DNA of 8,857 nt. Source: Candidatus Acetothermia bacterium. GTDB taxonomy: Bacteria; Bipolaricaulota; Bipolaricaulia; Bipolaricaulales; Bipolaricaulaceae. Below, piece after piece: positions 1 to 5,489 of this stretch. Both the position numbers and the translations under genes were made by a program. The number at the start of each line of letters is the position of its first letter. Within the stretch, counting starts at the first letter, position 1. The stretch covers positions 1 to 8,857 of the forward strand of contig PUMC01000035.1 of assembly GCA_003552425.1 (NCBI GenBank), written 5' to 3'. The notes below the pieces were generated by a model, which did not search any database, was not told the DNA's origin, and saw only the letters and a list, made by a program, of their open reading frames with translations.

Positions 1-1079
1 ACCGCATACGAGCTAATCTGCCCACACTGAAGCTTCTCCTGGACGGAGGCGCACGCGTCGCCGTCTGCACCCACCTCGGCCGCCCAAAGGGAAAGCCCGT
101 ACCTGAGCTTCGCGTCGATCCCGTGGCAGCCGCTCTGGGTACACTGCTGGGTTGTGACGTTCCCAAGGCCAGCGACTGCGTTGGGGCGCCCGTGCGCGCA
201 GTCCTCGATCGCATCGAGCCCGGAGGCGTAGCGATGCTGGAGAATGTGCGCTTCCATCCGGGAGAGGAAGCCAACGTTCCCTCGTTTGCCAAGGCCCTGG
301 CCGAGCCGTTTGACCTGTTCGTCAACGATGCCTTTGCGACCACGCATCGCGCCCACGCATCCACCACCGGGGTAGCACACCACCTCCCCGCCTACGCGGG
401 ACTCCTTGTGGAACGGGAAGTACAGACCCTTTACGGTTTAGTGAACAACCCGCGCAAGCCTTACTACGTGCTGGTCGGGGGGAAGAAGGCCAAAGACAAG
501 CTCGGTGTCCTGACAGACCTCCTGGGCAAGGTGAACGGCTTTCTTGTGGGCGGAGGGGTGGCGTTCACGTTCCTCAAGGCACAGGGTCATGAAGTGGGTA
601 ACTCCGTGGTCGATGAGGACCTCTTGGACACCATGCGGGAACTGCTGGCGCAAGCAAGATCCCAGGGCACGGAAATCTTGTTGCCCACAGACGTGGTGAT
701 CGCGCAAGAGCTCAGCAACGCGAGCCCCAGTAAGCTGGCCCAAGCCACCGAGATCCCCGAGGGATGGATGGGCCTGGACATCGGCCCAGAGACCGTAGAC
801 CGCTACTCCGCCATGCTCGAGGGCGCAGGATCCGTAGTCTGGGCAGGTCCGATGGGTGCCTTTGAGTTCGAGGCATTCGCACAGGGAACGAAGGCCATCG
901 CCGAGGTGCTCGCTGGCATCAAGGGGTTCACCGTGGTGGGCGGCGGAGAGACCGGAGAGGCGGTCTCCCGGCTGGGTCTGGAAGGCAAGTTTGGACACCT
1001 ATCGACCGGCGGAGGAGCGACGCTGGCCTTTCTGCGCGGCAAGGCCATGCCGGCGCTGGAACCACTGTGGGACGGCTGA
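1..1079 (+). CDS. pgk: Phosphoglycerate kinase, 5' end outside window
   Basis: Catalyses ATP-linked interconversion of 1,3-bisphosphoglycerate and 3-phosphoglycerate in cytosolic glycolysis/gluconeogenesis. The open frame runs from the window edge (first full codon at 3, reading RIRANLPTLKLLLDGGARV) to TGA at 1077-1079, giving 358 visible residues. The family is usually about 390-400 residues, so some 35-40 N-terminal residues lie upstream. An internal GTG at 123 is not the start, because family sequence continues before it. Visible signatures are THLGRPKGK, ENVRFHPGEE and VNDAFATTHRAHAS (substrate-binding N domain), then LVGGKKAKDK, GPMGAFE, VVGGGETGEAV and STGGGATLAFLRGK (nucleotide-binding C domain). 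The usual GGGD catalytic loop reads GGGE here. The gene ends 75 bp before a tRNA gene with no clear terminator between. Identification is secure; the truncation is only the window edge. Confidence 0.98.
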   Translation, partial: RIRANLPTLKLLLDGGARVAVCTHLGRPKGKPVPELRVDPVAAALGTLLGCDVPKASDCVGAPVRAVLDRIEPGGVAMLENVRFHPGEEANVPSFAKALAEPFDLFVNDAFATTHRAHASTTGVAHHLPAYAGLLVEREVQTLYGLVNNPRKPYYVLVGGKKAKDKLGVLTDLLGKVNGFLVGGGVAFTFLKAQGHEVGNSVVDEDLLDTMRELLAQARSQGTEILLPTDVVIAQELSNASPSKLAQATEIPEGWMGLDIGPETVDRYSAMLEGAGSVVWAGPMGAFEFEAFAQGTKAIAEVLAGIKGFTVVGGGETGEAVSRLGLEGKFGHLSTGGGATLAFLRGKAMPALEPLWDG

Positions 1080-1138
1080 CGATCACGACACATCCGCACC
1101 GTTGCCACCGCCGCTAGAACTCCACCAGCACCGCAGGC

Positions 1139-1144
1139 TATAAT
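1139..1144 (+). promoter_or_regulatory. -10 box for the tRNA-Gly gene
   Basis: A perfect TATAAT lies 10 bp before the first base of the tRNA, so transcription would begin about 4 bases upstream of the mature 5' end. The -35 is poor: TAGAAC at 1115-1120 with an 18-bp spacer is the best I see. The position relative to the tRNA is the main support. Confidence 0.5.
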
Positions 1145-1154
1145 CGAGCGCCAC

Positions 1155-1230
1155 GCGGGCATAGCTCAGTCGGTAGAGCGTCGGCTTCCCAAGCCGAAGG
1201 TCGCGGGTTCGATCCCCGCTGCCCGCTCCA
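1155..1230 (+). tRNA. tRNA-Gly (anticodon CCC), CCA encoded
   Basis: A complete cloverleaf can be drawn. The acceptor stem GCGGGCA (1155-1161) pairs with TGCCCGC (1220-1226). The D arm is GCTC/GAGC. The anticodon stem TCGGC/GCCGA encloses the loop TTCCCAA with anticodon CCC at 1188-1190. A five-base variable region is followed by T arm GCGGG/CCCGC around TTCGATC. T1227 is the discriminator and CCA at 1228-1230 is genomically encoded. It reads GGG glycine codons. It stands alone between pgk and a gene-poor stretch with its own -10 box. A tRNA 3' end is a classic integration site, but I found no second copy of that 3' end in the window. Confidence 0.96.
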
Positions 1231-1236
1231 GGTAGG

Positions 1237-1267
1237 GGACTCCGTGTTGTGCCCTTCCCTGGAGTCC
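1237..1267 (+). terminator. Possible hairpin after tRNA-Gly
   Basis: GGACTCC (1237-1243) and GGAGTCC (1261-1267) are perfect inverted arms of 7 bp with a 17-base loop, starting 6 bp past the tRNA CCA. There is no T tract, so a canonical intrinsic terminator is not proven; it may instead be a processing structure. Confidence 0.25.
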
Positions 1268-1399
1268 GCACGCCTCCCTTTGTGTGAACGGACGATCTGC
1301 AGCACATTCCATGTGCCGCGGCACACATCCAGCTGTTCGAGCACCTCGATGGCAGCGATCTCTTTCTCCTCGCCGCAGACCGTCGACAAAGAGCCCCTC

Positions 1400-1433
1400 G
1401 CCTTGTGTGCCAACCAGCCTTGTGTGCCAACCA
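1400..1433. repeat. Perfect 17-bp tandem duplication
   Basis: The unit GCCTTGTGTGCCAACCA occurs twice back to back, at 1400-1416 and 1417-1433, with no mismatch. Because 17 is not a multiple of three, it would shift the frame of any gene that once crossed it. Identity of the copies suggests a recent slippage or duplication event. Confidence 0.9.
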
Positions 1434-1511
1434 ACGGATCAAGGTATGCCTTCACCGTGGGGTGCCTGTTACCGGATCGCACCGACATAGGATGCATCCA
1501 AAGTCTGTTGT

Positions 1512-1517
1512 TAGAAT
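1512..1517 (+). promoter_or_regulatory. Possible -10 box of the acetyltransferase gene
   Basis: TAGAAT differs from the consensus TATAAT at one base and lies 54 bp before the start codon. No good -35 is found 16-18 bp upstream (the 17-bp position reads AGGATG). Weak support. Confidence 0.25.
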
Positions 1518-1570
1518 CGTTAGCAACGCTACCGTTGTAGCTCGGTGTAGCTGCTGGAAGGAGCAACATC

Positions 1571-2191
1571 ATGAACAACAAAGCGAAGATGCACACGGGA
1601 GAACTCTACTTGCCCACTGACAAGGACATCATGAAGGAGCAGCTGGAATGCCTTGACAGACTCTACGACTTCAACATGACGCGGCCACGCGAGCAGGAGA
1701 AACGAAAGCGAATGCTGAAGGAGATGTTTGCGGAAATAGGAGAGGGATGCTACATAGAGCCACCTCTGCACACGAACTTCGGCGGCAAGCATGTGCATTT
1801 TGGCAAGCACGTCTATGCGAATTTCAACCTGACACTGGTCGATGACACGTACATCTATGTGGGAGACTACACGAACTTTGGCCCCAATGTTACCTTGGCA
1901 ACCGCAGGGCATCCGCTACATCCCGAACTCAGGAAGAAGGCCTACCAGTACAACGTTCCCATCCATATCGGCAAGAACTGCTGGATTGGAGCGGGTGTCA
2001 TCATCGTGCCGGGGATCACGGTCGGGGACAACGCCGTCATCGGCGCTGGCAGTGTCGTAACCAAGGATGTCCCTTCGAATGTCGTCGCTGTGGGTAATCC
2101 ATGCAGGGTGTTGCGACCGATCAACGAACATGATAGGGAGTACTATTTCAAAGACAGGCGGATTGACGAATCCTTGAAGCGCACAGTCTAG
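1571..2191 (+). CDS. LacA/Maa-type sugar O-acetyltransferase
   Basis: Predicted cytosolic acetyl-CoA-dependent O-acetyltransferase of the galactoside/maltose acetyltransferase family, acting on a sugar hydroxyl; the acceptor is unknown. The 206 residues match the family's usual length of about 180-205. An N-terminal helical cap (about 1-58, with EKRKRMLKEMF) precedes left-handed beta-helix hexapeptide repeats (about 60-182, e.g. IHIGKNCWIGAGVIIVPG). The catalytic-histidine motif AGHPLH has His114, corresponding to LacA His115. YANFNLTLVDD and the C-terminal YYFKD also resemble E. coli LacA closely. ATG 1571 is preceded by AAGGAG (1558-1563) at 7 bp. The gene stands alone, with no lac or sugar-uptake genes nearby. 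GC hand-counted over 1621-1860 is about 51%, below neighbours (about 58% in pgk 481-540, 72% in ribD 7261-7320), so recent acquisition is plausible. Confidence 0.92.
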   Translation: MNNKAKMHTGELYLPTDKDIMKEQLECLDRLYDFNMTRPREQEKRKRMLKEMFAEIGEGCYIEPPLHTNFGGKHVHFGKHVYANFNLTLVDDTYIYVGDYTNFGPNVTLATAGHPLHPELRKKAYQYNVPIHIGKNCWIGAGVIIVPGITVGDNAVIGAGSVVTKDVPSNVVAVGNPCRVLRPINEHDREYYFKDRRIDESLKRTV

Positions 2192-2309
2192 CGATATGTC
2201 TCCAAGAGAACACCTCCCGGCTGTTCAGCTGGCGCACCGTCATCGTTGTCCAACTGGATGATGGGGAAACGACATCCGGCAGCAAGCCTGTTACCGTACC
2301 ACACGCCCA

Positions 2310-2327
2310 GGCGACAGAGCGGTCGCC
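2310..2327. other. Short GC-rich hairpin
   Basis: GGCGAC (2310-2315) and GTCGCC (2322-2327) form a perfect 6-bp stem with a 6-base loop. It lies in the gap between the acetyltransferase and the next gene. No T tract follows on either strand, so its role as a terminator is doubtful. Confidence 0.3.
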
Positions 2328-2392
2328 ACACAGCGATCTCCGCAGACACAAGATGAGAGGGCGCAGCAGGAGGCCTCGACGATGCATGGAGG

Positions 2393-2398
2393 TACAAT
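2393..2398 (+). promoter_or_regulatory. Possible -10 box TACAAT
   Basis: TACAAT has one mismatch to the consensus and would start transcription about 15 bases before ATG 2421, leaving just enough leader for the ribosome binding site. The -35 position is unconvincing. Confidence 0.3.
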
Positions 2399-2407
2399 GA
2401 CCCAGCC

Positions 2408-2417
2408 AGGAGGAGGT
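2408..2417 (+). promoter_or_regulatory. Ribosome binding site selecting ATG 2421
   Basis: AGGAGGAGGT ends 3 bp before ATG 2421, and its first AGGAGG (2408-2413) lies 7 bp before it. It decides the start over the in-frame ATGs at 2382 and 2397, which lack a well-spaced site. Confidence 0.75.
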
Positions 2418-2420
2418 GCC

Positions 2421-3161
2421 ATGATACGACCTATGCGACTGCTGCTGGTGGTGCTGTTGTTCTGCACCACCATCGGGGCGGTGGTGGTGTGTGGACACTC
2501 TGCCGGAGGACCTTCTGCCCAAGGCGCGAAGGACATGGACCTTGAAGAACCGGCCCTTCTTCCACCCGCTGAGCAAGAGCTGTTGGCCGATGAACTGTTC
2601 GACCGGATCGAAACACTGGACAGCCATGCGCTGGAACCCATGGAGGCGCTCTACCTGAGGGTGATCAGCGAGGCACCTGCTACACTGCACGCGGAGTACG
2701 CCTACTGGCTGCTCAGCAACATGTACATGCGGGCCTTCTCGCCGGCCCGCCACGCCGAAGCTGCCAGCCTGCTTGAGCACTACCTGGAACGGTACCCTGA
2801 CTCTCTGTTCCTCGAGGAACTGTTTCCCCTGTTCGCCCGGCCTGGTATCTCGCTGGTGGAGAGGCGCTTGCTTGTCCTCTACGACTACATCGAGGCCTGG
2901 GAGAGAGCGGCCGCTCTGTATGACAGACTCATACCCGATCCAACAGACGTTGCGCCATCGCTGGTTGACCAGCTCTTTCTGTATGGGGACACGATGCAGA
3001 GGGTCTCTCGCACGGACGAGGCCATCGCTGCCTATCGAACGTATCTTCGGAGCAAGGAAGGGCTCATGCCCTGGTTGCGCGACGCTGCCCAGCAGAGGCT
3101 CATCGATCTGGGCGCCGAACCGGTCCCGGACGAGCAGCTGGCCGATGCTCCGCCTCCTTGA
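2421..3161 (+). CDS. Signal-anchored TPR-like helical protein, unknown function
   Basis: I cannot assign a specific function. The 246-residue product opens with MIRPMR and a hydrophobic run (about residues 7-24), a signal peptide or uncleaved anchor. Cys24 sits near its end, but VVVC is not a good lipobox. The rest is helix-rich and acidic. Segments such as AEYAYWLLSNMYMR with AEAASLLEHYLERYPDSLFLEE (about 91-133), and TDEAIAAYRTYLRSKE (198-213), have the alternating Ala/Tyr/Leu pattern of TPR or Sel1-like repeats. A Pro-rich tail ends in APPP. It probably acts outside the membrane as a scaffold. The WD40 gene, also exported, follows after about 176 bp, which suggests a related envelope role. 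Longer starts at 2382 or 2397 would add 8-13 residues but have poor ribosome binding sites. Confidence 0.75.
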   Translation: MIRPMRLLLVVLLFCTTIGAVVVCGHSAGGPSAQGAKDMDLEEPALLPPAEQELLADELFDRIETLDSHALEPMEALYLRVISEAPATLHAEYAYWLLSNMYMRAFSPARHAEAASLLEHYLERYPDSLFLEELFPLFARPGISLVERRLLVLYDYIEAWERAAALYDRLIPDPTDVAPSLVDQLFLYGDTMQRVSRTDEAIAAYRTYLRSKEGLMPWLRDAAQQRLIDLGAEPVPDEQLADAPPP

Positions 3162-3237
3162 ACAAGAACCTGCAGACGGATTGTGGGCGCGTACCGTCAA
3201 AGCGCTCGAGCGAGAACCTGAAGAAGTCTCCCGTACA

Positions 3238-3253
3238 GGGTGGAGCACCGCCC
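3238..3253 (+). terminator. Possible hairpin between two genes
   Basis: GGGTGG (3238-3243) pairs with CCGCCC (3248-3253) through five Watson-Crick pairs and one G-T pair, with loop AGCA. It is followed by only a short CTT, so it would be a weak terminator for the upstream TPR-like gene. Confidence 0.22.
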
Positions 3254-3323
3254 CTTGCTGCGTGCGGAGTGCCATAGGGCAAGCCTCGGGTGAAGCGGTC
3301 GTCACGTGGTAGGATGAGCCCAT

Positions 3324-3330
3324 GGGAGGT
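3324..3330 (+). promoter_or_regulatory. Ribosome binding site selecting GTG 3338
   Basis: GGGAGGT, with GGAGG at 3325-3329, lies 8 bp before GTG 3338. It favours that codon over the earlier in-frame GTG 3290 and ATG 3314 and places Arg-rich residues right before the hydrophobic signal segment. Confidence 0.6.
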
Positions 3331-3337
3331 GGTGCGG

Positions 3338-4324
3338 GTGAGACCAAGGCACCGAACACTGCTGTTCCTGTTGGCCGTTGTTGTTTGGGTGTGGGGAGGG
3401 GCTGCGTCCGAACCCGTGCTGGCCGAGTATCCCCTGGAAGGACACCGCGGAACAATCGCCGCGGTCGCGTTCAGCCCGGACGGCGCCTTCCTGGCCAGCG
3501 CTTCGCTCGACGGCACGATCCGCCTATGGGATCCGGAAGGAGCTACGGAAGCGAGCATCCTCCTCGGTCACGAGCATTTCGTGAACACGCTTGGCTTCGC
3601 TCCACAGGGCATGCAGCTGGCGTCTGGCGCAGCTGATGGGGAGGTGCGCCTGTGGGCACCCGCCATCGAAGCCGATCCTGCTGGGGAATGGGTGACCACG
3701 TCGACGTTTCTCCCGGTTGCCGGCGCCATAACGCAGGTGGCCTTCTGCCCGGAGGGCACGTACCTTGCCAGCGCCTCCGAAGATGCCCGTGTGCGCGTGT
3801 GGCACGTCGCCGAGGCCGAGGAGGTCACGGTGCTTACTGGGCACGGCTTAGGCGCCACGTCCGTGGCCTTCAGCCCTGACGGCATGCTCCTTGCCAGCGG
3901 ATCCACCGATATGACCGTCCGCATATGGAATAGGGAAGACGGTGAGGCCGTTCACATTCTGCACGGACACACCTACGCTGTCCAGGCGGTGGCCTTCAGC
4001 CCCGATGGGAATCTGCTGGCCTCAGGATCGGCTGACCACACGGTCCGCCTCTGGGATCCCACAACGGGCGATGAGCTGGCTGTCCTACGCGGGCACAGGG
4101 GTTGGGTGGAATCGGTGGTCTTCGCACCCGATGGGGAGCTTCTGGTATCCGGCGGGGGCGACGGCGAACTCCACTGGTGGGAGATTCCTGAGGGCAATCC
4201 TGTGTTCACGTTGAAGGCGGACAGGTACTCGGTGCGCGCGGTGGCCTTCAGCCCGGACGGACGGTGGTTGTCAAGTGGAGGGGGGGACACGAAGGTCCGG
4301 TTGTGGCGCTTGGCAGGAAGTTGA
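3338..4324 (+). CDS. Exported seven-bladed WD40 repeat protein
   Basis: Predicted beta-propeller protein-protein interaction scaffold. From GTG 3338 it is 328 residues: MRPRHR, a hydrophobic stretch (about 8-24) ending AASEPVLA that looks like a cleavable signal peptide, then seven WD40 repeats. The repeats lie at about 34-65, 76-107, 128-156, 168-198, 209-240, 251-282 and 294-324. Most carry the pattern GH...AVAFSPDG..LASGS.D.TVRLWD. Repeats 3 and 7 have lost the GH dipeptide, and repeat 6 ends WWE instead of LWD. An N-terminal LAEYPLEGH strand could close the ring. There is no fused kinase, caspase or NACHT domain, unlike many bacterial WD40 proteins. The chosen start omits 16 residues possible from GTG 3290. 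It lies between a signal-anchored helical-repeat gene and a DNA-repair gene. The binding partner is unknown. Confidence 0.92.
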   Translation: MRPRHRTLLFLLAVVVWVWGGAASEPVLAEYPLEGHRGTIAAVAFSPDGAFLASASLDGTIRLWDPEGATEASILLGHEHFVNTLGFAPQGMQLASGAADGEVRLWAPAIEADPAGEWVTTSTFLPVAGAITQVAFCPEGTYLASASEDARVRVWHVAEAEEVTVLTGHGLGATSVAFSPDGMLLASGSTDMTVRIWNREDGEAVHILHGHTYAVQAVAFSPDGNLLASGSADHTVRLWDPTTGDELAVLRGHRGWVESVVFAPDGELLVSGGGDGELHWWEIPEGNPVFTLKADRYSVRAVAFSPDGRWLSSGGGDTKVRLWRLAGS

Positions 4325-4350
4325 GCCTGCGGCCGTGCGTGGCGTAGAGT
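4321..4350 (+). promoter_or_regulatory. Possible promoter of the uracil-DNA glycosylase gene
   Basis: TTGAGC (4321-4326) and TAGAGT (4345-4350), each 4 of 6 to consensus, are separated by 18 bp. The -35 overlaps the WD40 stop codon. This would give a leader of roughly 45 bases before TTG 4402. Only modest support. Confidence 0.3.
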
Positions 4351-4387
4351 TTGGCGGTCGGAGCCACCGGCCTGGGGGGTGCTGCGT

Positions 4388-4394
4388 TGGAAGG
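4388..4394 (+). promoter_or_regulatory. Ribosome binding site selecting TTG 4402
   Basis: GGAAGGA lies 7 bp before TTG 4402. Starting there places the iron-sulfur cysteines at residues 15, 18, 86 and 102, close to the numbering of characterised family 4 enzymes, and supports this start over TTG 4387 or TTG 4351. Confidence 0.5.
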
Positions 4395-4401
4395 ACCGGC
4401 T

Positions 4402-4995
4402 TTGGACCTAAGCTTGGAGCGGTTAGCCCAGGATGCGTGTGTGTGCCAGCTCTGCCAGCTGGCGAATACCCGTACCAATGTGGTGTTTGGAGAGGGCCAT
4501 CCCCAAGCCGAACTCATGTTCATCGGGGAGGGTCCTGGTGAAACCGAGGATCACACGGGACGTCCGTTCGTCGGCAAGGCTGGCCAGAAACTCACCGAGA
4601 TCCTGAAATCGGTGAAGATCTCCCGTGACGATGTGTTCATCACCAATATCGTTAAGTGCCGCCCACCGGAGAATCGTGTGCCTGCACGTGGAGAGATGGA
4701 CGCCTGTGCGGATTGGCTCACCGCCCAGATCGGGCTGATCCGGCCACTGCTCATCGTTACCTTGGGCAACACGCCCACGCAGCACTTTCTGGGCCGAAAC
4801 GACGGCATCGGGCAGCTTCGAGGGAAGCTGTACAAGTGGAAGGGGGGCATCGAGGTCTTCCCGATGTTCCACCCCAGCTACCTGCTTCGATATCCGAGCA
4901 AGACAAAGGGGAGTCCCAAGTACCTGACATGGCTCGATATTCAGACAGTCGCCGAGAGGATCTCGTTCCTCCGCTCCCGGACCCCCGGGAGCTGA
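4402..4995 (+). CDS. Family 4 uracil-DNA glycosylase, 4Fe-4S
   Basis: Removes uracil from DNA after cytosine deamination or dUTP incorporation, starting base-excision repair. From TTG 4402 it has 197 residues. Four cysteines fit the family's 4Fe-4S cluster ligands: Cys15 and Cys18 in CVCQLC, Cys86 in NIVKCRPPENR, and Cys102. The catalytic/uracil-binding motif GEGPGETEDHTGRPFVGKAG begins near residue 42, and MFHPSYLLR near 155 is the conserved His motif. Similarity to the thermostable Thermus/Thermotoga type is strong along the whole length. TTG 4387 (after a GGGGGT) or TTG 4351 would extend the N terminus by 5 or 17 residues. The 3' end overlaps the following TPR gene by 67 bp, implying co-transcription. 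This family is frequent in thermophiles but not confined to them. Confidence 0.95.
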   Translation: MDLSLERLAQDACVCQLCQLANTRTNVVFGEGHPQAELMFIGEGPGETEDHTGRPFVGKAGQKLTEILKSVKISRDDVFITNIVKCRPPENRVPARGEMDACADWLTAQIGLIRPLLIVTLGNTPTQHFLGRNDGIGQLRGKLYKWKGGIEVFPMFHPSYLLRYPSKTKGSPKYLTWLDIQTVAERISFLRSRTPGS

Positions 4996-5456
4996 CCGAG
5001 ACGCAGCGCCGAGAGCTGTGCGAGCAGGCGCTCGAACAAGCCGAGCGTCTGCGCCGTGCCAAGCGCTATCGGGAGGGGATCGATCTCCTCGTTGATGTCC
5101 TGAAATACGGTCTCGAGAAACCCCAGCTCTACTTCAGGCTGGGTAACCTGTACTTCGACGGCGAGGATCTCGCGAGAGCGGAGTACGCCTATAAACGGGT
5201 TATCGCCGAGGATCCAACCCACGCTTCGGCACACCACAACTTGGGAGTCGTCTACCGAAGACAGAAGCGCATTACGGAATCGGTGCGCTTCCTGAAGAAG
5301 GCCCGTCGTCTGGAGCTTCGTCACCCGCGCCGGGTGGACGTGTCTCCAGAGCAGAAGAAGACGCTGAAGCGAGCGGTCCTCCCCGTTCTTGCGGTGCCCG
5401 CCTTCATCTTGGTTGTCATCGTCATCGTTGTGTTGGTCCTCTCCAGGGGCAGTTGA
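4929..5456 (+). CDS. Small TPR protein with C-terminal membrane anchor
   Basis: No specific function recognised. The 175-residue product starts MARYSDSRRE. It has about three TPR-like units: 33-63 (ALEQAERLRRAKRYREGIDL), 66-96 (QLYFRLGNLYFDGEDLARAE) and 100-133 (SAHHNLGVVYRRQKRITESV). A very basic linker (KKTLKR) then leads into one hydrophobic segment at about 150-171, four residues from the end. The topology suggests a tail-anchored inner-membrane protein with its TPR domain in the cytosol. ATG 4929 lies inside the glycosylase gene, a 67-bp overlap. No well-spaced ribosome binding site precedes it (GGGGAG at 4909-4914 is 14 bp away), so translation may depend on coupling. The next possible start in frame is the rare CTG 4992. 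The same frame stays open back to 4656, but that part is a shadow of the glycosylase gene. Confidence 0.82.
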   Translation: MARYSDSRREDLVPPLPDPRELTETQRRELCEQALEQAERLRRAKRYREGIDLLVDVLKYGLEKPQLYFRLGNLYFDGEDLARAEYAYKRVIAEDPTHASAHHNLGVVYRRQKRITESVRFLKKARRLELRHPRRVDVSPEQKKTLKRAVLPVLAVPAFILVVIVIVVLVLSRGS

Positions 5457-5466
5457 TCCATAGGGA

Positions 5467-5486
5467 GCACCCCTGCGCGGGGTAGC
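5467..5486. terminator. Hairpin between convergent genes
   Basis: ACCCC (5469-5473) and GGGGT (5479-5483) enclose TGCGC. Two more pairs (GC 5467-5468 with GC 5485-5486) form if A5484 is bulged. It sits between the stop of the TPR gene (5456) and that of the convergent E1-like gene (5490), as expected for a bidirectional terminator, but lacks a T tract on either side. Confidence 0.4.
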
Positions 5487-5489
5487 CTG

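Larger units (their letters stand above)
1231..1570. other. 340-bp stretch without a convincing gene
   Basis: This lies between tRNA-Gly and the acetyltransferase gene. It contains a hairpin just after the tRNA, a perfect 17-bp tandem duplication (1400-1433), a possible -10 box (1512-1517) and the acetyltransferase ribosome binding site (1558-1563). Open frames on both strands look unprotein-like or are artefacts running antisense through the tRNA. A 20-codon minus-strand segment (1321-1380) faintly resembles an ISAs1-type transposase. The region may be a decayed remnant, but this cannot be shown from the sequence alone. Confidence 0.5.

Noticed and set aside
438..998. Minus-strand open frame (186 codons) inside pgk
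   Set aside because: Entirely antisense to the well-conserved pgk C domain.
1208..1230. Tyrosine-recombinase attachment site at the tRNA-Gly 3' end
   Set aside because: No second copy of the tRNA 3' sequence and no integrase gene were found in the window, so an attachment site cannot be called, although an element could extend beyond what is visible.
1244..1540. Plus-strand open frame of 98 codons after the tRNA
   Set aside because: No ribosome binding site, Ser/Cys/Leu-rich composition, no motif, and it is interrupted by the tandem duplication.
1083..1596. Two minus-strand open frames crossing the tRNA, with products containing RGSNPRPSAWEADALPTEL and GSGDRTRDLRLGKPTLYRLS
   Set aside because: These are well-known artefacts of translating a tRNA gene antisense; the 'conserved' peptides are the tRNA itself.
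2188..2397. Small minus-strand open frame convergent with the acetyltransferase gene, ending QPGGVLLETYR
   Set aside because: Translation looks somewhat protein-like, but it starts at TTG without a ribosome binding site, has no known similarity, and sits in a short intergenic gap. Kept as rejected rather than called a gene.
2148..3455. Long minus-strand open frame (435 codons)
   Set aside because: It lies antisense to the TPR-like gene and parts of its neighbours, is Arg/Ser/His/Gln rich with no recognisable motif, and has no supported start; the plus-strand genes explain the sequence.
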